64,000 nucleotides of DNA from JAVVHH01 sp963835135 (GTDB lineage Bacteria; Pseudomonadota; Alphaproteobacteria; Acetobacterales; Acetobacteraceae). Positions 1 to 8,045 of the stretch are shown one piece after another (positions within the stretch are counted from its first letter, which is position 1; each line of letters starts with the position of its first letter). Location: positions 744,001 to 808,000 of the forward strand of contig CAWIEF010000005.1 in assembly GCA_963835135.1 (NCBI GenBank). Reading direction: 5' to 3'. The notes under the pieces are model-generated. The model saw only the letters and a list, made by a program, of their open reading frames with translations, was not told the DNA's origin and ran no database searches. The translations under genes were made by a program, and so were the position numbers.

Positions 1-197
1 CCTGGTGGTCCGAGTTGATGGAGCTGCCCTGCGTGGCCATCGGCGGCATCACGGCGCTCAACTGCGCCCCGCTCGTCACCGCCGGGGCCGATTTCCTCGC
101 TGTGGTCGGCGCGGTCTGGGCCCACCCCGACGGCCCCTCCGCCGGCGTCCGCGCGCTCAACCGGGCCATTCAGGAGGCGCCGCCCAAACCGGTCTGA
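1..197 (+). CDS. thiE: Thiamine-phosphate synthase (ThiE-like), 3' end only
   Basis: The reading frame is open from the window edge to the TGA at 195-197 and gives about 64 C-terminal residues. They contain PCVAIGGIT, followed by an [13 protein letters not shown] segment and a short tail. This is the phosphate-binding end of the TIM barrel of ThiE, which joins the pyrimidine and thiazole halves of thiamine. ThiE-like proteins commonly end soon after this motif, so the 3' end looks intact; the start lies outside the window. A TenI-like paralogue cannot be excluded from the tail alone. Nothing downstream on this strand looks thiamine-related. Confidence 0.7.
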   Translation, partial: WWSELMELPCVAIGGITALNCAPLVTAGADFLAVVGAVWAHPDGPSAGVRALNRAIQEAPPKPV

Positions 198-294
198 CGC
201 GCCGAGCCCCCCTTCCACAAACGCCGTCGAAGCCTCATCTTATGGAAATCTTTATTGCGCCGGGTTGACCCGGCCGACTCTGAAAGCATGCACG

Positions 295-528
295 ATGGTG
301 AAGCGCCGCAAAGTCGAAGAGATCGTCGGGGTGCTCGAATTCGAAGGCAAAACCCCGGAATCACCCGAGCTCCTATCATGGCTCGCCGATCACAAAGCCG
401 CTAACGGCGGCAAGATACGCGTCGGACAAGGCGGCAAGGGCGTCCGGGTCGCCTTCAGCAAGGAAGCCGACATGGCCCTGTGGCGGGCGCGCTCGGAGCA
501 AGAGGCGAAGTCCAAGCGGCCGGCCTGA
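295..528 (+). CDS. Small hypothetical protein (77 aa)
   Basis: A short basic protein starting at ATG 295 (MVKRRKVEEIVGVLEFEG); an in-frame TTG at 265 would add ten residues that look non-coding. It has no signal peptide or membrane segment and ends in a charged tail. I do not recognise the family. The next gene starts 9 bp after its stop, so the two small genes are probably co-transcribed. The frame has the same codon style as its neighbours, which supports coding. Confidence 0.5.
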   Translation: MVKRRKVEEIVGVLEFEGKTPESPELLSWLADHKAANGGKIRVGQGGKGVRVAFSKEADMALWRARSEQEAKSKRPA

Positions 529-537
529 CCGCCCGCG

Positions 538-855
538 ATGACCAAGGAAGACCTGACCTCTTGGGCGCTGGCCAACGGCTGGCGCCTGATCGCCGGCCAT
601 CCGAGCTTGACCAAGCCAGGCCATCCCAAGGACCCGATCGTCCGCATGGTCCTCAAGGCGACGGTGGCCAACCTCGAAGTGCGCAAGCCGGCCGGAAAAT
701 GGGAGAAGGTCGGCGGCGCGGCCTACGCCGCGATTAGCCAAGGCGGCGATGCGGAGGCGTTGCCCACCGGATTGGGTTTCGAGCAGGTCCCTACGATCAC
801 GTCGCTCATGCAGCAGAACCGGGATGCAATGGTCTTCAGTCGCATGGGGGCCTGA
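538..855 (+). CDS. Small hypothetical protein (105 aa)
   Basis: Starts at ATG 538 with MTKEDLTSWALANGWRLI and ends 16 bp before the 3' end of the tRNA gene, which lies on the other strand. The N-terminus (helix, then GWRLI, then a strand with basic residues) faintly resembles the small double-stranded-RNA-binding-like fold of HicA toxins, but the usual HicA histidine motif is not obvious, so no function is claimed. It is soluble, with no signal peptide. It is the second gene of a two-gene unit with the 77-residue protein upstream. Confidence 0.5.
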   Translation: MTKEDLTSWALANGWRLIAGHPSLTKPGHPKDPIVRMVLKATVANLEVRKPAGKWEKVGGAAYAAISQGGDAEALPTGLGFEQVPTITSLMQQNRDAMVFSRMGA

Positions 856-871
856 TACGGCCACCGGCGGA

Positions 872-946
872 TGGTGGGCGCGACAGGGATTGAACCTGTG
901 ACCCCCGCCATGTCAAGGCGATGCTCTACCGCTGAGCTACGCGCCC
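872..946 (-). tRNA. tRNA-Val (GAC anticodon)
   Basis: The reverse strand folds as a standard cloverleaf: acceptor GGGCGCG/CGCGCCC, D arm GCTC...GAGC, anticodon stem TCGCC/GGCGG with loop TTGACAT, and T arm ACAGG-TTCAATC-CCTGT. Discriminator A and an encoded CCA (872-874) follow. The anticodon GAC (complement at 912-914) reads GUC and GUU valine codons. No integrase or att-like duplication was seen beside it. Confidence 0.96.
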
Positions 947-1047
947 ATCCGCCGGCGCCGCGGCGCCGTGAGCCGCACGTTTAGACCGGGCGCCTCCGTT
1001 TGTGCAAGGTAGGTGACAGCAGCCTTGGACAGCGTTTGAATACGCCG

Positions 1048-1962
1048 ATGGACCAGACGATGCCGCTCGAGACCAACGACATCGCGCCGTCATTGCCGAC
1101 CGACGGTCCGTTCCGCGTTCTGCAGCCGGCGGCGCAGACCACCCCAGTCGTTTTTGCATCCCCGCACTCCGGCCGGGACTACCCACTGAACTTCCTCGAA
1201 TGTGCGCGGCTGGACGCGACGGGGTTGCGGCGGAGCGAGGACTGCTTCGTCGATGAGCTGTTCGAGGGAGCGCTGGACGCGGGCGCGCCGCTCATGTCGG
1301 CCATGTTCGCCCGCGCCTATTGCGACCCCAACCGCGAGAGGTGGGAGCTCGACCCGGCCATGTTCGTGGACGCGCTGCCCGAGTGGGTGAATACCACCAG
1401 TGCCAGGGTCGGCGCCGGGCTGGGGACGCTGGCGCGCGTGGTCGCCTCGGGCGAGTCGATTTACCGCCGTAAGCTGTCGTTCGGCGAAGCTGAATTCCGT
1501 ATCCAGACCTACTGGGAGCCCTACCACGCCGCGCTCCGCCGCCTGCTGGACGAGACCAAGCGCATGTTCGGCGCCTGCCTGCTGGTCGACTGCCACTCGA
1601 TGCCGGCGCAAAGCCAGTCGGCCGGCCGCACGTCGCCCGACATCGTGCTGGGCGACGCGCACGGCACCGCCTGTTCGGCCACCATCATGCGCGCGGCCGA
1701 GCACATACTGACCGATCTCGGGTTCAGGGTGCGCCGCAACGACCCCTATGCGGGCGGCTACGTGACGCGGCACTACGGCCGCCCGCGCGAGAGGATCCAC
1801 GCCGTCCAGATCGAGCTCGCGCGCGGGCTGTACATGGACGAGATCCGCTTGCTGCCGTCGCCGGACTTCCCGGCGGTCCAACGGACATTGGCACGGTTCG
1901 CGGCCAGGTTGTGCGAAGCCGCCCCGGCGCTGCTCGGCGTCTCCACCCAGCCGCACCGCTGA
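1048..1962 (+). CDS. N-formylglutamate amidohydrolase family protein
   Basis: A 304-residue zinc-hydrolase-type protein. Near the N-terminus it has ASPHSGRDYP, the family signature, and further in LLVDCHSMPA and GGYVTRHYG, whose His and Asp residues fit metal binding in this family (HutG-like). Known members hydrolyse N-formylglutamate, the last step of one histidine degradation route, or related N-acyl substrates. No hut gene is adjacent, so the substrate is uncertain. ATG 1048 was preferred over a TTG at 1000 because the conserved part begins later and the extension looks like leader sequence; ATG 1060 is an alternative. Only 46 bp separate it from the next gene. Confidence 0.85.
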   Translation: MDQTMPLETNDIAPSLPTDGPFRVLQPAAQTTPVVFASPHSGRDYPLNFLECARLDATGLRRSEDCFVDELFEGALDAGAPLMSAMFARAYCDPNRERWELDPAMFVDALPEWVNTTSARVGAGLGTLARVVASGESIYRRKLSFGEAEFRIQTYWEPYHAALRRLLDETKRMFGACLLVDCHSMPAQSQSAGRTSPDIVLGDAHGTACSATIMRAAEHILTDLGFRVRRNDPYAGGYVTRHYGRPRERIHAVQIELARGLYMDEIRLLPSPDFPAVQRTLARFAARLCEAAPALLGVSTQPHR

Positions 1963-2008
1963 CCGGCGTTAACCTTCTTTTCATCCGGCCCTTGTATACC
2001 CGAGGACG

Positions 2009-2830
2009 ATGCGGTTCCTGTCCGTCCTTGTCGCACTTTTTGGACTCGTCTGCCCGGCAGCCGCACGGGCCGACGTGGTGCCCTCTGCCCTGTGCCGCAC
2101 GGCCATCACGGCGGCCGAGCGCGCGTTCGGTATTCCTGACCGGCTCATGCAGGCGATCGGCGTCGTCGAGAGCGGCCGCAAGGACGAGCGCGGCGGCGTC
2201 ACCGCGTGGCCGTGGACCATCAACGTCGAGGGCGTCGGCTACGTGTTCGACACCAAGCAGGACGCCGTTGCCGCCGTCAACGCGCACCGTGCCCGCGGCG
2301 CCCGCTCGATCGACGTCGGCTGCATGCAGGTCAACCTGATGCATCACGGGGATGCATTCAGCTCGCTCGAGCAGGCATTCGATCCGCTGGCCAACGCCCG
2401 CTACGCGGCCGAATTCCTGCAGAAGCTGCTGGGGCAGACCGGGTCGTGGCCGCGTGCGACGGCGGGATACCATTCGCTGACGCCGGACATCGGCGCTGAC
2501 TACGGCCGCAAGGTGTTGGACGTGTGGGCGCGGCCGGGATTGGGGGAACCAGTTCCTTACATCGCGGTCCGCAGGGGCGCCGTCATGGCGAACCTGATCC
2601 CCCCAACCAGTGCCTTCACCAGCATGCCGAGCGGCCCGACGGCTCCCTCCCCAGGCGGTCTCGCCATGCGCGGCAGCATGACCGCGCACATCCTGCCGTC
2701 CGGGCCGGGCGCCGTGGCCTCCAGCGTCGCGACCGCGCCGGCCGGTGGCTCCGGCAACGGGCGCGGCCTGGCAGCCTACCGCGCCGCTCCGACCCGGCTC
2801 GCGACCACCCTACCCTTTCGCCGCGGCTGA
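2009..2830 (+). CDS. Lytic transglycosylase (SLT domain), exported
   Basis: A 273-residue protein with a signal peptide (hydrophobic residues 3-19, cleavage probably after ARA near residue 21). An SLT-type lysozyme-like domain covers roughly residues 25-175. The catalytic Glu is probably E54 in GVVESGRKDE, and the family's GCMQVNLMHH and ATAGYHS segments are present. Such enzymes cut the MurNAc-GlcNAc bond of peptidoglycan in the periplasm, often to make room for secretion machinery. The last 90 or so residues are Pro/Gly/Ala rich and probably disordered. The gene converges on the CoA-transferase gene with 5 bp between stops. Confidence 0.88.
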   Translation: MRFLSVLVALFGLVCPAAARADVVPSALCRTAITAAERAFGIPDRLMQAIGVVESGRKDERGGVTAWPWTINVEGVGYVFDTKQDAVAAVNAHRARGARSIDVGCMQVNLMHHGDAFSSLEQAFDPLANARYAAEFLQKLLGQTGSWPRATAGYHSLTPDIGADYGRKVLDVWARPGLGEPVPYIAVRRGAVMANLIPPTSAFTSMPSGPTAPSPGGLAMRGSMTAHILPSGPGAVASSVATAPAGGSGNGRGLAAYRAAPTRLATTLPFRRG

Positions 2831-2835
2831 GACCG

Positions 2836-3960
2836 TCAGAAGGCGAAATCCGCCCGAACGAGGTCGGTATGCTGGCCGATGGCCGGGACGGGGCCGAGCG
2901 AGACGCCCTCTCCCGCAGCCGAAACCGGCGGGCATACGATGTGCGCGGGACCGCATGGCGTCTGGACGACGGTGCGGCAAAGCGCGGGGTGCCGGGACAG
3001 CGCCGGCACGTCGTTGACGAAGCCGAATGCCGTATTGGCGGCCAACAGGCGTGAACGCGCCGTCTCCCGATCGAGGGTGGCGAACACGGCCGCCAGCTTG
3101 GCGTCCACCGCCGGCCGGTTGTTCACCCGCGCGACGTTCGTCTCGAACCCGGGCGTTGCCGCCAGCCCGGGCTCGCCCAAGAACACGGTGCAGAAGTGCA
3201 GCCACTCGCGCTCGTTCTGGATCGAAATGAGCACGAGGCTGCCGTCCGCCAGCGCGAACGCGCCATATGGGCACAAGCTCGGATGCGCGAGCCCGAGCCG
3301 CCGCGGCGGGCTGCCGGTGGCTTCGGTATACAGCAGCGGCACGGTCATCCAGTCGGCCGTCGCCGCAAACAGGCTGGTGCCGAGTTGCTTGCCCTTGCCC
3401 GTGATGCCGCGCTCGATCAGCGCCTCCAGGATCGCCGCATGGGCCGACATGCCGCAGCCGACATCCACGATCGACACGCCGACACGGCCGGGTCCCGCGG
3501 CATGCCCGGTGATTGAGGCAAGCCCCGTCTCAGCCTGGACCAGCAAATCGTACGCTTTCATCGCCTGATAGGCCGGCGTGTCGCCATAGCCCGAAATGTC
3601 CATCGTGATCAGGCGCGGATTGGCTTGGCGCAACGCGGCCGAACCGAACCCGGCCCGGTCCGCAGCGCCCGGAGCCAAGTTCTGGATGAACACGTCCGCC
3701 CGCGCCAGGATCCGGTGCAGCAGGGCCGCGTCCTCCGGCGCCTTGATGTCGGCAACGAGGCTCTGCTTGCCCCGGTTGAGCCAAACGAAATAGCTGGACA
3801 GGTCTCCGACCGAGCGGTCGTACGTCCGCGCGAAATCCCCCTCGGGGCGTTCGACCTTGATCACCCGCGCGCCGGCATCGGCCAGCCGGCTGCTGCAATA
3901 GGGCGCCGCTACCGCCTGCTCGAGCGACAGCACCAGCAGCCCTTCGAGCGGGTGCCGCAC
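2836..3960 (-). CDS. CaiB/BaiF family CoA-transferase
   Basis: A 374-residue class III CoA-transferase. It begins at GTG 3960 (MRHPLEGLLVLSLEQAVAAP), with the GARVIKVERPEGD and LNRGKQSL blocks typical of the family. The probable catalytic Asp is D166 in SIVDVGCG. These enzymes move CoA between carboxylic acids. The start codon directly follows the TGA of the acyl-CoA dehydrogenase gene upstream on this strand, so the two are translated as a pair. The pairing suggests activation of a carboxylic acid followed by alpha,beta-oxidation; the substrate cannot be read from sequence. Confidence 0.9.
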   Translation of the reverse strand: MRHPLEGLLVLSLEQAVAAPYCSSRLADAGARVIKVERPEGDFARTYDRSVGDLSSYFVWLNRGKQSLVADIKAPEDAALLHRILARADVFIQNLAPGAADRAGFGSAALRQANPRLITMDISGYGDTPAYQAMKAYDLLVQAETGLASITGHAAGPGRVGVSIVDVGCGMSAHAAILEALIERGITGKGKQLGTSLFAATADWMTVPLLYTEATGSPPRRLGLAHPSLCPYGAFALADGSLVLISIQNEREWLHFCTVFLGEPGLAATPGFETNVARVNNRPAVDAKLAAVFATLDRETARSRLLAANTAFGFVNDVPALSRHPALCRTVVQTPCGPAHIVCPPVSAAGEGVSLGPVPAIGQHTDLVRADFAF

Positions 3961-5127
3961 TCAGTAGCTCCTCGGCAGCCCCAGAACATGCTCGGCCACG
4001 AAGGAGAGGACCAGGTTGGTGCTGATCGGCGCCACCTGATAGAGCCGGGTCTCGCGGTATTTCCGCTCGATGTCGTATTCTTCGGCGAACCCGAACCCGC
4101 CATGCGTCTGCACGCACGCCTCCGCTGCCGCCCAGCTCGCCTCCGCCGCCAGCAGCTTGGCCATGTTGGCCTGCTCCCCGCACGGCAGGCCGGCGGCAAA
4201 ACGCTCGCATCCCTCGTGAACCATCAGCTCCGCCGCCCGCATCTGCGCGTACGCCTTGGCGATGGGAAACTGCACACCCTGGTTCTGCCCGATCGGCCGG
4301 CCGAACACCGTGCGGTCCCGGGCATAGACGACCGATTTGTTGGTGAACCACTTGGCATCGCCGATGCACTCGGAGGCGATCAACAAGCGTTCCGCGTTCA
4401 TCCCGTCAAGGATGTAGCGGAACCCCTTGCCCTCCTCGCCAACCAGGCTGTCGGCTGGGATCCGCATCCCGTCGAAGAACACCTCGCAAGAATTATGGTT
4501 CATCATGGTCCGGATCGGCCGGATCGTCAGTCCCTTGTCACGGACCGCCCGCATATCGAAGATGAACACCGATAAACCTTCGGTCCGCTTCTTGACCTGC
4601 TCGCGAGGTGTCGTGCGCGCGAGCAGCAGCATCAGGTCGGAGTGTTCGGCCCGGCTGGTCCAGATCTTCTGCCCGTCAACTACATATGCGTCGCCCTCGC
4701 GCCGGGCGGTCGTGCGCAGGCTCGTCGTATCGGTGCCGCTGGTCGGCTCGGTCACGCCGAACGCCTGCAGCCGCAACGCTCCGCTGGCGATCTGGGGCAG
4801 GTAGCGCTCCTTCTGCGCCGCCGATCCATGCCGCAACACGGTTCCCATGATGTACATCTGCGCGTGGCACGCGGCCCCGTTGCAGCCCTCGGCGTGGATC
4901 GTCTCGAGGATCTCTGACGCGTCCGCCAACCCCAGCCCGGCGCCGCCATACTGCTCCGGGATCAACGCACCCAGGTAGCCAGCCTCGGTCAACGCCGTCA
5001 CGAACGCAGTGGGATAGGCCCGCCGAGTATCCAGATCGCGCCAATACTCGCCCGGGAACCGGGCGCACAGCTTGGCCACCTCGTCGCGAATCGCGCTGTC
5101 CTGCCGTGGTCTGACCGCGTTGTCCAT
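3961..5127 (-). CDS. Acyl-CoA dehydrogenase
   Basis: A 388-residue flavoprotein of the acyl-CoA dehydrogenase family. The middle domain has the family's QAFGVTEPTSGTDT block, and the C-terminal helical domain carries YARDRTVFGRPIGQNQ and the late QTHGGFGFAEEYDIER segment typical of short/branched-chain members. It oxidises acyl-CoA to 2-enoyl-CoA and passes electrons to ETF. ATG 5127 (MDNAVRP) was chosen over ATG 5148, which adds only seven Cys/Gly-rich residues. It is the first gene of a two-gene unit with the CoA-transferase that follows immediately. Confidence 0.92.
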   Translation of the reverse strand: MDNAVRPRQDSAIRDEVAKLCARFPGEYWRDLDTRRAYPTAFVTALTEAGYLGALIPEQYGGAGLGLADASEILETIHAEGCNGAACHAQMYIMGTVLRHGSAAQKERYLPQIASGALRLQAFGVTEPTSGTDTTSLRTTARREGDAYVVDGQKIWTSRAEHSDLMLLLARTTPREQVKKRTEGLSVFIFDMRAVRDKGLTIRPIRTMMNHNSCEVFFDGMRIPADSLVGEEGKGFRYILDGMNAERLLIASECIGDAKWFTNKSVVYARDRTVFGRPIGQNQGVQFPIAKAYAQMRAAELMVHEGCERFAAGLPCGEQANMAKLLAAEASWAAAEACVQTHGGFGFAEEYDIERKYRETRLYQVAPISTNLVLSFVAEHVLGLPRSY

Positions 5128-5217
5128 GCATCCTCCACACGCAAGCAAAGCTTAGCCGCGGCCGCCCGGCCACGCGCGACTCTTGCATCGATGCCCCAGT
5201 AAGTCTCTGCTGAAAGC

Positions 5218-5655
5218 CTATTCGTTCAGAGCTTCGCGGATCGCGACGTCCAGCTCCACCGTTCGGAATGGCTTGCGGACCAGCCGGCGCGTCGTCGCTT
5301 GGGGCGCGAAATAGCCAGAAATCATCACGACCTTCAAATCGCGATACCTGGCGCTCGCCAAGTCACAGAGCTCGAACCCCGACATTCCGGGCATGCGGAT
5401 GTCCGTGACCATCACTTCGAGGTCCGGGTACTCGGCCAGCTTATCGAGCGCCTCGAACCCGTTGGCCGCCTGCGTCACGCAGTATCCGAGTTCCTCGAGC
5501 ATATCCGCGGACGTTTCGCGCACGTCATCATTGTCGTCCACGAGGAGAACACGGTGGTGATGGGCGGGCAAGCTGGTTCCTCGAACAGACACCGGCAATA
5601 AAGCCGTTTCACCTCCGTGGTCTAGCTCACGCCGGACAGCCGATACACCGGTCAA
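5218..5655 (-). CDS. Single-domain response regulator (CheY-like receiver)
   Basis: A 145-residue protein made almost wholly of one receiver domain: acidic pocket LLVDDNDD, phospho-acceptor Asp in VTDIRMPG, and conserved Lys in VRKPFRTVEL. There is no output domain, so it probably acts as a phospho-relay or by protein contact. Similar receivers are often partners of hybrid histidine kinases, but none is adjacent. The start is TTG 5655, giving an N-terminal extension of about 30 residues before the domain; a later start is possible. It is divergent from the DUF5648 protein gene, with about 150 bp between. Confidence 0.85.
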   Translation of the reverse strand: MTGVSAVRRELDHGGETALLPVSVRGTSLPAHHHRVLLVDDNDDVRETSADMLEELGYCVTQAANGFEALDKLAEYPDLEVMVTDIRMPGMSGFELCDLASARYRDLKVVMISGYFAPQATTRRLVRKPFRTVELDVAIREALNE

Positions 5656-5749
5656 ACCCCGGTCCGTGCGTCAACATCTCGTGGGCGGCCGGCCATTCAC
5701 GGCATCGCTCGCGTGATCGGCCCAAAATGCAACCCACACGGGAAATATG

Positions 5750-5776
5750 TTGACGATAGTTTAACGCTTCGATAAT
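5750..5776 (+). promoter_or_regulatory. Candidate sigma-70-type promoter
   Basis: TTGACG at 5750-5755 matches a -35 box at five of six positions. GATAAT at 5771-5776 matches a -10 box at five of six, with a short 15-bp spacer; TAATGA two bases on would give a 17-bp spacer. The region is locally AT-rich and ends 26 bp before the ATG of the DUF5648 protein gene. This is pattern evidence only. Confidence 0.35.
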
Positions 5777-5802
5777 GATTGGCCTGCAGCCTTCAGCGAG
5801 AG

Positions 5803-7425
5803 ATGATGTCGATTGCAACCGCAACCCAGTCAGACGAGACCACCGGCCGCACGGCGCTGCTGGGCATCTCGACCCCGCTCGCCGGCATTTCGATGCCGGC
5901 CGGCGTGACGGGAAGCGTCGTCGCCATCGTCAACGCCCGGCTTGGAACGCTGGCCGTAGACACGGCGGCCGGTGCGGTAGTCCACGGAAATGGCTCCACT
6001 CTTCTTTGGATCAGCGGCATGGCCGCCCAGGTGAACGCCAAACTCGCCTCCCTGGCGTACGCCGGCACGGTCGCAGGGGCAGATGACCTCTCCCTCCTCG
6101 TGCTCGCCGCTGACGGCACGCTGACCTCGGCCAGCCAGAGCACGATCGCCGTCGTGCCGTCCGCCTCCAACGCCACGAGCGCCAACACTCTCGTCTATAT
6201 TGATACGGGAACGTTGACGCTGGAGTCGCGCGTGCTCAACGGCCCGAACGTGAGCCTGCGCGCGTCGGACGGCAGCCCAACGTCGCCCGCGTGCGTGCTG
6301 GTCAACAGCACCATCGGCGCGCAAAGCGAGTTGTCTGTCCGTAACGATCGAACCGGCGGTCCCATGCCGCGCGTCGCTCTCGCGGGCCGGGTCGAACTCG
6401 ACGGAACCATGATGTTCGCCGGCAGCGGCGCCCTGGTCTCACTCGCCCAAGGCGCGACCTTCCTCAACGAAGGCACGATCGCCATCAGCGCCCACGCGGC
6501 CCAGTTCATCGGCGCCGGCGCCCTCATCAACGATGGGCTGATCACCCTAACGGGCGACGGCACCGCCGGCGCATTACCGCGCATCGATGCGAGCTTGAGC
6601 GGGTCCGGTACCGTTGCCTTGACCGCAAGCGCGACACTCGAGATCGGCGGCAGCGTCGGGGCAAGCGAGACGATCCGGCTCGGCGCCGGGGGAAACATCG
6701 TGCACCTCGCCCAGCCGGCCAGCTTCGCCGGGCTGATCGCCGGCTTCTCCCGCGCCGACCTGCTCGTCCTCGATAGCGCCAGGGTCACCACCGCCTACGC
6801 CAGCACCGCCGCCGAAGCCGGCACCACCGTCGTCACGCTGTTCGACGGCGCGTCCCTCGTCGGCACGCTCCGCTTCAGCGCGCCCGAGCCCGGCGCCGTC
6901 TTCTGCCTGGCCGCCGATGCCGCCGGCAACCCCACCCTCTCGCTCGCGTCCGTCGGCGGCCCGGCCGCCCCGGCCAGCATCGACGTGTTCCGCTTCTTCG
7001 ACGCCGCGCATGGCACCCAATTGTTGACGCAGGACAGGGCCGAGCGCGACGCCATCGTCGCCAGCCGCCCCGACCTGCACTATGAGGGCGTCGGGCTACA
7101 CGCGCTCGACCCGGCGCATCCCGGCGCTGACGCCGCGCCGATCTATCGCTTCTTCGACACCAGCAGCGGAACCCACGTCCTGACCGCAAGCGCGGCCGAG
7201 CGCGACCAAATTCTCGGCACCCGGCCCGACCTCGTGTTCGAGCCCAACAGCACGCTCCTCGAGCACGTCACGCCCCATGCCGGCGACACTCCGGTCTACC
7301 GCTTCTTCGACAGCCAATCCGGCGCGCACTTCTTCACCGCCGACCCGGGGGAGCGAGCCAGTATCCTCGCGACCCGGCCCGACATGACCCTGGAGGGCAT
7401 CGCGTTCTACGCACCCGCCGCTTGA
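5803..7425 (+). CDS. Surface-type protein with three C-terminal DUF5648 units
   Basis: A 540-residue protein. Residues 1-380 or so are low-complexity, Ala/Gly/Thr rich with many short beta-prone stretches, as in adhesin or autotransporter-like stalks. The C-terminus has three tandem units of about 50 residues, each starting YRFFD, with a T-A-x-x-A-E/G-E-R helix and a RPD...G/E-x-x-x-x-A ending. This is the DUF5648 pattern found in extracellular proteins. No classical signal peptide is visible from ATG 5803 or 5806, so export may be non-classical or absent. AGCGAGAG before the start is a modest ribosome site. The last 19 bp overlap leuD on the opposite strand. Confidence 0.75.
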   Translation: MMSIATATQSDETTGRTALLGISTPLAGISMPAGVTGSVVAIVNARLGTLAVDTAAGAVVHGNGSTLLWISGMAAQVNAKLASLAYAGTVAGADDLSLLVLAADGTLTSASQSTIAVVPSASNATSANTLVYIDTGTLTLESRVLNGPNVSLRASDGSPTSPACVLVNSTIGAQSELSVRNDRTGGPMPRVALAGRVELDGTMMFAGSGALVSLAQGATFLNEGTIAISAHAAQFIGAGALINDGLITLTGDGTAGALPRIDASLSGSGTVALTASATLEIGGSVGASETIRLGAGGNIVHLAQPASFAGLIAGFSRADLLVLDSARVTTAYASTAAEAGTTVVTLFDGASLVGTLRFSAPEPGAVFCLAADAAGNPTLSLASVGGPAAPASIDVFRFFDAAHGTQLLTQDRAERDAIVASRPDLHYEGVGLHALDPAHPGADAAPIYRFFDTSSGTHVLTASAAERDQILGTRPDLVFEPNSTLLEHVTPHAGDTPVYRFFDSQSGAHFFTADPGERASILATRPDMTLEGIAFYAPAA

Positions 7426-8045
7426 TCGCCAGCCCCGTCCGCCTCCCGCGGCAGCCACACCCAGGGCCGCTCCGCCCGGTCGGCGGTCTGGAAACGGGCG
7501 ATCGCCGCCTGATGCTTCAGCGTCAGGCCGATCTCGTCCAAGCCCTCGAGCAACGCTGTGCGCCGCATGGCCTCGATCTCGAAGCGCGCCCGCGCCCCAT
7601 CCGCGCCCACGACCTCCTGGGCAACCAGATCGACGGTGATCGGCCCGCCCGCCGCGGCGAACTGCCGGACCACATCGCCCGGCAGCCGCACCGGCAACAT
7701 GCCGTTTTGGAAGCAATTGTTGAAGAAGATGTCGCCGAAGCTCTCCGCGATCACGCAGCGCAGCCCTAGCCCCATCATCGCCCACACCGCCCCCTCGCGC
7801 GACGAGCCGCAGCCGAAATTGGTGCCCGCGAGCAGGATCGGCGCCCCGCGATAGCGCGTCTGGTTCAGCACGAACTCCGGGTCCTCGCTCCCATCCGGCC
7901 GAAACCGCCACGCCTCGAACGCCACCGCCCCCATGCTCTCCCGGCTGGTCCCGGCCAGCCGTTCGATGCGGATGATGATGTCGGTATCGATGTTGTCCCG
8001 CAGCAGCGGCGCCGCGATGCCCGTCAGCGTCGTGAACGCCTGCAT
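7407..8045 (-). CDS. leuD: LeuD-type (de)hydratase small subunit
   Basis: A 212-residue swivel-domain protein of the aconitase superfamily. It has DNIDTDIIIR near the N-terminus and GTNFGCGSSREGAVWAM in the middle, the segment that contributes substrate-binding residues. With a LeuC subunit it performs syn/anti hydration or isomerisation of a 2-substituted malate. The ATG at 8045 overlaps the leuC stop as TGATG, so the subunits are coupled. The setting, facing a GntR regulator and a catabolic operon rather than leuA or leuB, suggests a catabolic maleate- or methylmaleate-type hydratase rather than leucine synthesis; that is inference. The usual length is about 200 residues. Confidence 0.88.
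   Translation of the reverse strand: MQAFTTLTGIAAPLLRDNIDTDIIIRIERLAGTSRESMGAVAFEAWRFRPDGSEDPEFVLNQTRYRGAPILLAGTNFGCGSSREGAVWAMMGLGLRCVIAESFGDIFFNNCFQNGMLPVRLPGDVVRQFAAAGGPITVDLVAQEVVGADGARARFEIEAMRRTALLEGLDEIGLTLKHQAAIARFQTADRAERPWVWLPREADGAGDQAAGA

Noticed and set aside
538..855. HicA toxin of a toxin-antitoxin pair
   Set aside because: Only a faint fold-level likeness; the key His motif is not evident and the 77-residue neighbour does not look like HicB.
872..946. tRNA-Val as an integration site for a genomic island
   Set aside because: No integrase gene and no repeated 3' tRNA segment was seen on either side.
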